Shown here: piece by piece, positions 10,101 through 19,233 of the stretch | How the letters are laid out: every line of letters begins with the position of its first letter | How positions within the stretch are numbered: the stretch's first letter is position 1 | From: Symbiodinium natans | Lineage: Eukaryota; Sar; Dinophyceae; Suessiales; Symbiodiniaceae | DNA: 40,817 bases | Direction of reading: 5' to 3' | Assembly: GCA_905221605.1 (NCBI GenBank) | Contig: CAJNDS010001025.1 | Coordinates: 1-40,817 of the forward strand | The notes under the pieces: generated by a model | What the model saw: only the letters and a program-made list of their open reading frames with translations | Told to the model about the DNA's origin: nothing | Database searches by the model: none | Translations under genes and position numbers: made by a program

Positions 10101-13100
10101 CTAAACCCTAAACCCTAAACCCTAAACCCTAAACCCTAAACCCTAAACCCTAAACCCTAAACCCTGAACCCTGAAAGCCCTAAACCCTGAACCGTGCCTC
10201 GAACACATAGACATCGAACTTGGCCTTGATGTCCTTCCCCTTTTGTGAGCGGGTGTTAGGGAGGGTTTGGGGTTTAGGGTTTAGGGTTTAGGGTTTAGGG
10301 TTTAGGGTTTAGGGTTTAGGGTTTAGGGTTTAGGGTTTAGGGTTTAGGGTTTAGGGTTTAGGGTTTAGGGTTTAGGGTTAGGGTTTAGGGTTTGGGGTTT
10401 GGGGTTTGGGGTTTAGGGTTTAGGGTTTAGGGTTTAGGGTTTAGGGTTTAGGGTTTAGGGTTTGGGGTTTAGGGTTTAGGGTTTAGGGATTTGGGGTTTT
10501 GGGTTTAGGGCTGCTTGAAGGTTCACGTGCAGTAAGGTAGGCAACGCTCTTACCTCATGAACTAAGGTACCTATCACCCTGCTTGGAACTACCCATGAAC
10601 CTTGAAGTGGACTGTGAATCACAAAGGCCAACACTGGTAGGTCCCCCAAACCTCCCCCCTTAAGGTCCCAAAGTACGTGGGACTATTTTGTACCCCTTTG
10701 GCGGGAGCAACCACAAAATTCCCTAAAGCCTAAACCCTAAATCACCTAACAAACTCAAAGCCCTCGTTGTTTGGCTCCAGGTTGTCCACATCCGTGCATG
10801 GCCAAAATCCCTGACTAATCAAGTTAAGTCCCGGAGCAGAGGGCCATGATGCTGACGTTACTTCGTGCGTGTCCCTCTCGTAAACGCAATTACAGCGCAT
10901 CATTTGTTGGGGTAATTACAGGGTTTAGAACCACTTAATCTAGGACCATCACATTGCTGGGTATATCACAGAGCCCCACCGAACGATGATGATGAAAACC
11001 CTGCACCCCCAAATCCCGCTCAAAATCGATCTAGTCACCCCGAAGAAACCCTAAACCTCTCTCATACGCCCCCACAACCCTCTTCAGCCCTCTCAACCAC
11101 CCTCTAAAGCCCCTAAGCCCACCCCCCAACCCCAAAAAATCCAAAACCCTAAACCCTAGACCCTACACCCTAAACCCTAAACACTAAACCCTACACCACG
11201 AACTTGGCCCTTGGGGTCCTTCTCCCCGGGGGCCGCCGGCCTGAAGGTTAAAAGACGTTTCGAAGCGTCGGTTGGTTTGGGGGTTTGGGGTTTGGGGCTT
11301 GGGGCTTGGGGCTTGGGGCTTGGGGTTTGGGGTTTGGGGTTTGGGGTTTGGGGTTTGGGGCTTGGGGTTTGGGGTTTGGGGTTTGGGGTTTGGGGCTTGG
11401 GGTTTGGGGTTTGGGGTTTGGGGTCGAGGGTTTGGGGTCTAGGGTTTAGGGTTTAGGGTTCGAAGTGGGTTTAGGGTTCAGTGCGCTCTGGCCAAGGATA
11501 TGAAAGATGAAAGCGAGGAGGCCCTTGGCATTCTATTGGCTGGGCCCCTCACCACGCCCAAGCCCGGAACGTTCATCCCCGAAACCCAGCACCCTGTCCA
11601 CAGCACCTCGGAACCCTCTAAACCCTAAACCCTAAACCCTAAACCCTACACCCTACACCCTACACCCTACACCCTACACCCTACACCCTACACCCTACAC
11701 CCTACACCTACACCCTACACCCTACACCCTAAACCCTAAACCCTAAACCCTAAACCCTAAACCCTAAACCCTAAACCCTAAACCCTAAACCCTAAACCCT
11801 AAACCCTAAACCCTAAACCCTAAGTCCAAATCCACCATCCTTACCACCTACACCCCAACAGTCCAAAGAAACAGCCCGGAAGCCGAGTTAGATGCGTCGT
11901 GACTAATTATTGCAGAACGCCCTAAACCCTAAGCCCTAAACCCTAAACCCCGAACCCTAAACCCTAAAACCTACAACCCCAGAGAACGGCATGTTCGCCG
12001 GACAGCTTCCTGGCTGATCCCCGAACACCAACCCAAAAGGTGTAGGGCTTTCTCGGTCTAGGGTGTAGGGTTTAAGGTTCAGGGAAAAGCTCTTAAATCA
12101 TCGAGGCCAGGGGGGCTATGGTTTTGAGGGGTCTTGGTGTCTTACAGTTTGAGGCCAAGCCCTAAAACCTAGCCCTTAGCCCTAAACCCTGAACCTTAAG
12201 CCCTAAACCCTAAACCCTAACCTCGAACCCACCTCCCAGACTACGAACTCCAATGAGACCGCAACCAACGTCTTAGGCCCCGGCTTAAGCTCCATCTCCT
12301 GCGCGCTGAAGGTAGGGGCACAACATGCAGGGTTTTGGGGTTTAGGGTTTGGGGTTTAGGAGTTTAGGGTTTAGGGTTTGGGGGTTTGGGATTTAAGGTT
12401 AAACAAAACTAGCTTCCAAACTAAGAACTGCTTTCATGACTAGCCGCGCATCTTCAAGTAGGGTCCGCGAGCCCGAAAGCCCCAGCGTTTAGAGAGTCAT
12501 CGGATTTGAGGGCCGCTTGGGGCTTCAGGGCAGAGGGTCCTTTCTGCAGGTGTAGGTTTTGGGCCTGTTCGGGTTCGAGGTGTGCCGAAAAAGGTTTTGC
12601 AGGTTCGGGCTCTGGGGCATTTATCTAGAAACCTTTTGCAGTGGACTACCCTAGACCCGAAATGGGCTCTGAGTCCTAAACTCTAAACCGGCTTACCCTA
12701 ATCCAAAAACCTTGTGAGACCTCCCAAACCCTGAGCCCTCGACCCTATCCAGCCTTCTGCGCCCGAAGCCCTAATTAAACCCTAGACCCGAAGCGCCATC
12801 CATCACCCACGGCCCTCAAGTCCTAGAAGCTTTGTACCCGGAACCCTAGAAAAGCCCCAAATCCGACCCCAAACCCCAAAATCCTTGCCAAACCTTCTAG
12901 GCCTTGCAAGCCCTAAACCGAAAACCCTACTACAAGCCTTGTAAACCCTCTACACCTTCACCTCCTAAACATCTCCGAAACCCTCAACCTGACAAGCCTT
13001 ATCAGCCTCACCCAAACACTACACACTCCACCTTAAACCCTGAAAACCCTAAAGCCCCTCCCTAAATCCTAAACCCTAAACCCTAAACCCTAAACCCTAA

Positions 13101-14880
13101 ACCCTAAACCCTAAACCCTAAACCCTACACCCCTTCCTGTGGGATGGGCTTGAAGGCTTCATCAAAGCGGAAGAACTTGATGCCCTCCACGACCCTCAGC
13201 TCGAAGGGCTTAGGGGCTTAGGTTTGGGATTTGGTGGGGTTTTAGGGGTTTCGGGGATCAGGGCTTAGGGGGTACAGGGTTTAGGGACTTGTGCTTAGGG
13301 GCTTTGGGATGTCGGGTAGATATCACCCCAAGACGGAAGATGCTCAGGCAAAGCGGTTGGGGGGGTACTTCAAGGTTCAAAGTTCATACGAGCACTTCTT
13401 GATTCGCGATTTAGGGTGGAGGCTCAGGAGAGCCCGGACAGCTCAGGCCTAGGTCTTAGGGTTTAGGGTGTAGGGTTTAGGGCTTAGGGTTGAAGGTTCA
13501 GGGTTCTGGGCTTAGGCTGAAGGTTTAAGGGATTCGGGTTTGCAGTGTAGGGTTTAGGGCCCGGACAGCCTGGGTTGGGGTGTAGGGTTCAGGGCTTAGG
13601 GCCATTTAAGGTTTAAGGGTTCATTAGGGTTTAGGGAATAGGTTTAGGGTTTACGGGTTTAGGGTTTTGGGTTTACGGTTTGGGGTTTAAGGAGGTTTCA
13701 GGGTTCAGGGTTTAGGGCCATGCAATGCATGTCTCAGTATAAGCTTCTACACGGCGAAACTGCGAATGGCTCATTAAAGCAGATATAATTTATTTGATGG
13801 TCACTGCTACATGGATAACTGTGGTAATTCTAGAGCTAATACATGCACCAAAACCCAACTTCGCAGAAGGGCTGTATTTATTAGATACAGAACCAACGCA
13901 GGCTCCGCCTGGTTGTGGTGATTCATGATAACTCGATGAATCGTGTGGCTTGGCCGACGATGCATCTTTCAAGTTTCTGACCTATCAGCTTCCGACGGTA
14001 GGGTATGGGCCTACCGTGGCACTGACGGGTAACGGAGAATTAGGGTTTGATTCCGGAGAGGGAGCCTGAGAAACGGCTACCACATCTAAGGAAAGCAGCA
14101 GGCGCGCAAATTACCCAATCCTGACACAGGGAGGTAGTGTAGCCTGGGTTTAGGGTTTGCACGCCCGTTGGAAAGGTGTAGGACTGAGGGGTCCCATACA
14201 ACCCTAAACCCTACACCTTGAAAACCAAAACCTCAAACCCTACAACCTATACCCTAAAGGGTGTAGGGGATGGGGTTGAGGGCTTAGGTTTACGGGTGCA
14301 GGCGTGAGGCGTGGCAAGGCTACTGATCTGAAAACATGCCCTGAACGGCCTTAACAGTAGTGACAAATAGGTATAGTACAAAGAAGTCGCATTTGCAGTA
14401 GAAAAAAGAAAAATCGCAGCAGTAACAGGGCTAGCAATAGCAACAGCATGCAAGAATATAGCGGCCCGCTTTTCCCGAAAGAAGATACAGCCCCCCCAAC
14501 AACAAAACACAAAACGTACGCACTTCCAAAGCCGAAGGGTCTTGTCTTCAAGTTCAAGGGTCCAGGGTGGATATATATGGTCCCTTGTTATCGGCCCTTA
14601 CCTTTTGAAAGGGTTCTGAATTATGGGCCCTTGGGTCCCCATTTCCTAAGAAGGGTTCAGGGCCCGAAGCCCTAAGAAACAAGCCGAGCAAACCCCTAAA
14701 CCGCTAAACCCCTAAACCCCTAAACCCCCTAAATTTCCCTAAACCCTAGACCCTATAGCCCAAGCTGAGGGGAGGAGGGGTGTAGGCTTGCACAAGCACA
14801 GCCTGAAGACGCTGAGGCGAAAGCTTGCTGACGGCAATGCTCTTGTTGGCCTCGGTGGCCAAGTACATGTAGGTGGTCAT
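7119..14880 (-). CDS. Gene 2: multi-exon gene with C2-like modules and telomeric introns
   Basis: Minus-strand gene inferred from splice-bounded islands. Candidate first exon: 14880-14800 (MTTYMYLATEANKSIAVSKL). Then 13199-13131 (LRVVEGIKFFRFDEAFKP), 12305-12245 (AQEMELKPGPKTLVAVSLEF), 11240-11197, 10239-10193 (GKDIKAKFDVYVFEA), 9597-9581, 9363-9256, 9206-9140 (AVKFTFQIKQGDKFPEAG), 8768-8690 (RQVDQFGGIDSFIEIRATRG), 8226-8139 (KEDFSLEPDKKCIWSAKPW), 7974-7933, 7547-7461 (HDHNTEERESDERTIGEHA) and a terminal exon 7148-7119 ending QLECVRTTS and TGA. FGGIDSFIEI and neighbouring beta-strand-like exons resemble C2 domains (DxFGxxDPYVxV), which often bind Ca2+ or phospholipid; ferlin- or MCTP-like multi-C2 architecture is possible but unproven. 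Not every junction phase closes, so exons are missing. Donors at 10239-10193, 11240-11197 and 13199-13131 run straight into telomere-like sequence. Gene 1 starts 171 bp beyond the stop. Confidence 0.5.
8571..8665. repeat. Interstitial telomeric array (CCCTAAA)n
   Basis: CCCTAAA and CCCTAAAT copies on the donor side of gene 2 exon 8768-8690. The matching TTTAGGG array lies on the other side at 8785-8850, so the 79-nt exon sits between oppositely oriented arrays. Confidence 0.9.
8785..8850. repeat. Interstitial telomeric array (TTTAGGG)n
   Basis: Nine uninterrupted TTTAGGG copies 17 bp from the acceptor of the C2-like exon 8768-8690. On the coding strand it reads (CCCTAAA)n. Confidence 0.95.
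9369..9394. repeat. (GTG)n microsatellite
   Basis: Eight or nine GTG units. On the minus strand (CAC)n ends in CAGCAG, which serves as the acceptor for gene 2 exon 9363-9256. Confidence 0.8.
9716..10190. repeat. Long degenerate-to-perfect telomeric array (CCCTAAA)n
   Basis: About 470 bp. The left part is degenerate (CCCTAAAA, CCCCAAA, CCCAAAA variants); 10077-10165 is perfect CCCTAAA. It begins at the donor of gene 2 exon 10239-10193 (minus strand G|GTTCAGGGTTTAGGG) and runs into the intron. Confidence 0.95.
10264..10510. repeat. Long telomeric array (TTTAGGG)n
   Basis: About 34 copies, mostly perfect with a few TTTGGGG. It lies 25 bp upstream (coding strand) of the acceptor of gene 2 exon 10239-10193. 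With CCCTAAA copies at about 11040-11190 it forms the two ends of one intron (10240-11196). Confidence 0.95.
11270..11462. repeat. Variant telomeric array (TTTGGGG)n
   Basis: About 25 copies of TTTGGGG with TTGGGGC variants and only two or three TTTAGGG at its right end. The variant is homogenised within this array. It precedes the acceptor of gene 2 exon 11240-11197 on the coding strand. Confidence 0.95.
11614..11822. repeat. Telomeric array with a homogenised CCCTACA block
   Basis: Three CCCTAAA, then about twelve CCCTACA, then about fifteen CCCTAAA. The internal block of one variant implies local tandem expansion rather than fresh telomerase synthesis. Intronic in gene 2. Confidence 0.95.
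12443..12515 (-). CDS. Candidate C2 exon of gene 2 with a one-base frame break
   Basis: Minus-strand reading after acceptor CCCCAAG gives ALKSDDSLNAGAFGLADP, a good match to the C2 signature around the Ca2+ loop. The next bases encode YLKMRG only if one base is added after GACCC; as given, the frame hits TGA. Either a base is missing from the assembly, the exon is decayed, or the similarity is chance. Confidence 0.35.
13060..13130. repeat. Interstitial telomeric array (CCCTAAA)n
   Basis: Nine or ten copies ending CCCTACAC exactly at the donor of gene 2 exon 13199-13131 (coding strand GAAGGG|GTGTAGGGTTTAGGG). Confidence 0.95.
13719..14139 (+). rRNA. 18S rRNA 5' fragment (pseudogene)
   Basis: Collinear with the 5' part of eukaryotic small-subunit rRNA, from ATGCATGTCTCAGTATAAGC to GGGAGGTAGTG, roughly the first quarter of the molecule. 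Highly conserved blocks are present (GCGAATGGCTCATTAAA, TGGTAATTCTAGAGCTAAT, CTGAGAAACGGCTACCACAT, GGCGCGCAAATTACCC). It breaks abruptly into telomere-like sequence at both ends and carries changes in conserved positions: GGTTTGATTCCGG for the usual GGTTCGATTCCGG, GAAAGCAGC for GAAGGCAGC. It lies in a gene 2 intron and is not functional rDNA. Confidence 0.93.
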
Positions 14881-15113
14881 CTACTGGCCTTGCCAATGGT
14901 ACCTGAACCAGAAGCAGGGAACAGGGCCTCTATCCGTGTGCTCTACTTGCCCTAAAGCCTTAAAACCTAAGCTCCAACTGTAAACTCAACTGAACCCCAC
15001 TCAGCCCTAAGCCCTAAGCCCTAAGCCCTAAACCTTAACCTCAACAAGCACAACCCCCCCCCCTCTTCTCCCCCCACCCCAAAAAACTCTCACAAACCAC
15101 AAGTTTCAAGCAG

Positions 15114-18100
15114 CTAAGCGTCGATGAAGGTGTCTTCTGTGGTCCCGGAGTCGAAGAGCAGGAAGTTTAAGAACTGATCCTGCCATCTGCACTGCTCTTC
15201 CGGTCTAGGGAATCTCTGGCGGTTCAGGGGAGATATGTAGGGTGTAGGGTTTGATGTTTAGGGTTTAGGGTTTAGGGTTTGGGGTTTAGGGTTTATGGTT
15301 TAGGATGGTTTAGGGCTTTGAAGTCTAGAGTGTAGCGGATGTTTGTGTTTTGGAACTTCTGCTCTGATTCTGTGTTCCATACCAAAGGCCGACACCCATG
15401 ACGCTGGAACACACTGTTACAAGCAGGTGGATCAGCTGGTCTATTTCCCCCCGATGTCCTGAACACTCACCCCAAGCCCGAAGCCCTAAACCCTAAACCC
15501 TGAACCCTAAGAAGCGACCAAGACTCCCTATCAGAGGGATTAGGTCCTTTGCCTGGTTGGAGGTTCAGGGTTTGTGGCTTAGGGGTCTAGGACACTTGAT
15601 TCGAGGGGTTAAAACCTTGGACTGCTAAGTTTGTACCCTTGAGTTTTGGGGGACCCATTTTCCCAATTAGTATAAGGGCCAGAATATTAGGAGCATATTC
15701 GGGGAAACGTTTGGGGGTACAACCTTAGGGGTACGAGTCTTAATCCCTTGATTGATGTAATCCTCATAAGTAGGAACATGCCTGCTTGATGTTCCTCCAC
15801 AACCATGAGCTGCTTCTTGAGTTGGTGTTTCTTGCAGAAGCAAACGCCCCAAACCCTAAAGCCTACTCCCCCCCCCCCCGCACCCACAAAAAGAAACAAA
15901 AAACGAAAAGACCATTCAGGACCATGAAGTGATATGGGGGGCCAGACATGGACGATTAAAGAGACCACGAAGGGACATTCTTCAGAGGATTAACGCCTGT
16001 CAAGGCATTCTTTGGCCCTGCGGATCTGGGGCTTCTTTTTGGGGGGATCTCCCTTGGGTTTAGGGTTTAGGATTTAGGGGCCCGACTAAAGGCTGCTGCC
16101 AGAAGGGGGCACATCCTAACGACAAACTCGTTAAAAACCATGGTGCCTTTGTAATTGGGGAGAAATATTGGCAACTATACGGGGTCCTGTGCTGAAGCCT
16201 TTCCGTTTGTACAGGGGAGGCCTTTTTGCGACCAGCTTCGAAGGGATGTCACACGCCAATTCTACGGCTTCGCATCGTGAGAGTGTAGGGCTTCGGGGCT
16301 TACAGTTACCTACCTTTGGAGTAGACCCTGGAAAAAAGTATATACTTTTTAGGTATAAGTAGCTATAATAGGAACCCAGAACCAAAAAAAGTATTAAAGT
16401 ACAGTACTCCAAAACCCAGGTTAGGCACTGCGACGAAACCAACCCGGCGTGACCCAAGTCCGAGCCGGGTGCACCGGCTTGTTGTAGACCTTGGTTCCCG
16501 GTTTGGGGGCTTTAGGTTTGGGATGTGTTTGGGGTTTAGGGTTTAGGGTTTAGGGTTTAGGCTTTAGGGTTTAGGGTTTAGGGTTAGAAGTTTGGGGCAA
16601 CTCGCCTGGCATCTCAGGCTTGACGCAGTGCGCGAACACATGTCTACCATCCGTTGCTTTGGGGCTTTGCTTCTTATCTTGGGGTTTCTGGGGTTGAGAT
16701 TTTTGGGATGCCCTACACCCTAAATCCGCAAGCCCTAAACCATACACGCTCAACCCTAAACCCTGAACCCAAACAGAGTTGAAGGTGCCCCTTTTCAATC
16801 GCGAGCCCTCAAGAACCCAGGTACCCCAGAGCCCTAAACCCTAAACCCTAAACCCTAAACCCCTAACCCCTGAACCCGAAACCCTCAAGCCTTAAACCTA
16901 AGACCCCAACTTGAGGGCCTCACTCCCTGCCTGGGTCATCGCTGATTTATGTAGGGTAGGGTTTAGGGTTTAGAGTTTAGGGTTAGGGATTATCGCATAA
17001 AGAGAATACATAGTAGGCCTGGGTGTTTGGTTGCGCGTTTAGGACGCGGGCTGCAAAGCTGAACTAAGAGACACCAAGTCCCCCTCACGGAAACAACGTT
17101 CCTTGGACGATAACAGGAAGCCTAATTTGTGATTTTACAGGTCTGAGAGTCTCCGAAAGGCCTAAACCCTAAACCCTAAACCCTAAACCCTAAAACCCTA
17201 AACCCGAAACCCTAAACCCTAAACCCTAAACCCTAACTCCGGGCCTTCGTCAGCTCCAAGCTGGTGCTGAACTTGGGATTGTTCTGGCTCTGCTGCACCT
17301 CGAGAGGGGGGGGTGATCGGAATGAGGTTCAACATGTCAGGGGTTTAGGGTTTAGGGTTTTAGGGTTTAGGGCTTAGGGCTTAGGGTTTAGGGTTTGGGG
17401 TTATCTTGTAAGACGTATAAACCGCCCGAAACAGCCCCAAAATCCGAATTGCTTGAAACACCCAAGAGCCTCCGTCTTCGCCGTTTTGTCTGCAGAGGCG
17501 GTGGTCCTCCCCTTCCTTTGCAAGAGTGGGAGATACTGTACAGGCAGGGCCCCATAGCCTAACTTACTTACTATAACCCAATTGAGGGTTTAGGGTTTCG
17601 GGTTCAGGGTTTAGGGTGGGCCCTTAAATCTCTACTATGAGAAGGGGTCTCGCTCTCGTTTGACTTATGGTTTGAATAGGATTTGGCGCTTGCAGGGTTT
17701 AGGGTGTGGGGCTTGGGATTTGGCATGCACTTGGTTAACCCTTGCAAGCCATCCAAACAATATCCTGAACTACAACGCTCAAGCCCTAAACACAAAACCC
17801 TCAACCAAAAACCATAAACCTCAACCCCCTAAACTCAAAACGCCCCAAAGCCCCACCAAGCGTGTGGCGAGGCAGGGTCTTTGCTGAAGCCCGACTGCAC
17901 CTGTCCAGCGTAGCTTTGATTGAGGGTTTTTCGGGTTTCGGGATTTAGGGTTTAAGGGTTCAGGTGGGTTTAGCCATACACCCTAAACCCTAAAACCCTA
18001 AATCCTACAAACCCTGAACTCTATAAGCCCTAAATCCTGAGGGCCAACGTTCTCCAGGCCATAGAGGGCTTAAGGAGTTGTTCCGGGCGAGCGGTGGGGA

Positions 18101-18704
18101 GTTTGCTTGTCGGCTTCAGGGGCTTAGGTGTTGGGCTCTTGGGCCTAGAGCAAACACCAAACCCTGGGAGTTTAGTGGATTCGCTCGCGCTCGAGTAGCT
18201 AAGTGGGGGTCCCCACCTAAACCCTCTCTCAACCAGAGTGTGGGCTGGTCCTCCCCCGTTGAAACGCCTGGATTTGCGCGAATGCTGAAGAATGCATATG
18301 GGTAGTTCTCTAAATTAGGGTCCCTTTTTGGAATCCCTTTTTACAGGGTGCCGCCTTATAATGGGTACCCAAAAAGGGGCCCTAATTCAGGAAACTACCC
18401 ATATGGTGCCCGTGTAGTGCTTGGGGGCGTGGGTGAAGGCGGGTGAGGCGAGCCTGTCCAAATCTTAAACCCTCATTGGCACAAGCCTGCCGACGCGGAA
18501 CTCGAAACGAACAGGCCAAAGAGCAGCCCTACACCCTAAACCCTAAAGCCCCAACACTAGCTTGTTAATCATAAGCCCACACACCCCAAATCCGTCCTAA
18601 ACTCCCAAACCCTTTGTAGCCAAAAGGACCACCACCAGTGCCTCCACAAAAGGATCCACGCCCCCAAAGGTGTTCACGTCGGGCACGTTCTTAAGGCTGA
18701 TGTT
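15114..18704 (-). CDS. Minus-strand exon cluster ending in a stop (3' part of gene 3)
   Basis: Splice-bounded exon candidates, 5' to 3': 18704-18636 (NISLKNVPDVNTFGGVDPF, a C2-like signature paralleling gene 2), 17900-17857 (VQSGFSKDPASPHA), 17764-17740 (DIVWMACKG), 17298-17238 (VQQSQNNPKFSTSLELTKAR), 16687-16602 (KPQDKKQSPKATDGRHVFAH), 16327-16314 (14-nt microexon STPK, acceptor TTTTTTCCAG, donor AAAG|GTAGGT), 16267-16181 (CDIPSKLVAKRPPLYKRKG) and terminal 15186-15114 (WQDQFLNFLLFDSGTTEDTF then IDA, TAG). The 17298-17238 donor is A|GTTAGGGTTTAGGG. C2-type motifs in this cluster and in gene 2 suggest related genes in tandem. Phases are not fully resolved. Confidence 0.5.
15683..15757. repeat. 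Dispersed repeat E, copy 1
   Basis: Aligns over about 75 bp with 40175-40249. Both contain CCTTAGGGGTACGAGTCTTAA and related flanks; roughly four fifths of positions agree by eye. Non-coding. Confidence 0.7.
16314..16327 (-). CDS. 14-nt microexon with strong splice sites
   Basis: Acceptor with a T-rich tract (ACTTTTTTCCAG) and a near-consensus donor AAAG|GTAGGT enclose 14 nt. No telomeric heptamer touches this site, so it is an independent sign that the minus strand is spliced here. Confidence 0.5.
18295..18405. mobile_element. MITE-like foldback element, family B
   Basis: A 111-bp element bounded by CATATGGGTAGTT and its inverse AACTACCCATATG. The inverted arms extend over about 35 bp (left ATTAGGGTCCCTTTTTGG against right CCAAAAAGGGGCCCTAAT on the same strand). 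No ORF inside. It lies between exons 18704-18636 and 17900-17857. Confidence 0.75.
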
Positions 18705-18739
18705 CTGCCAGGGCTTGGGGCAGAAGCCCTCAACTCTAA

Positions 18740-19131
18740 GACCTAATTATCCCAAGCCCTATGGCTCCTCTCGGGATCTCCTTTGCAATTCGGCTCCCTT
18801 CTTCTTATTTAACTAGGCTCGCCCTTAAAACCCTTTGCACAATATTCCTGAACATCATCCTCTTAACACCAGTGCGGGGAAGTATGAAGTATACCAAGGC
18901 CCAACCAAGTAGGGCACACGAAAAATGTGGAACCCTGATATAGAAGCTGATCGAATCTGTCAGCTTGGGAAGATGCCAGCTGCTCTACAGGGAGAGTGGC
19001 ACCCTTACTTTGCTGCTAAAGTTAAGGTGCATGCCACACACCGATCGAGATCTACGATGGAGGTTGAGGGTTTTGGGGGGTGGGGGGGAGGTCAGACAAC
19101 GCTTTTATCCGTAGTCAGACTCCCAACTTAA
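18740..19131 (+). other. Intronic stretch with overlapping plus-strand ORFs, function unclear
   Basis: Between minus exons 19324-19234 and 18704-18636. Two overlapping plus-strand ORFs occur (18761-18943 and 18925-19131); the second contains GEWHPYFAAKVKVHATH, which looks protein-like. No splice or start context supports an active gene. It may be a mobile-element remnant. Confidence 0.3.
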
Positions 19132-19233
19132 GCCTTTTATTCCAGGGCCCTAGACCCTCTGCCCGAATTCGAGGTTCATGGTTCATGGGTCCGTATAAAC
19201 ACAATTAAGATACTTCACCTTCACTCTACAAAC

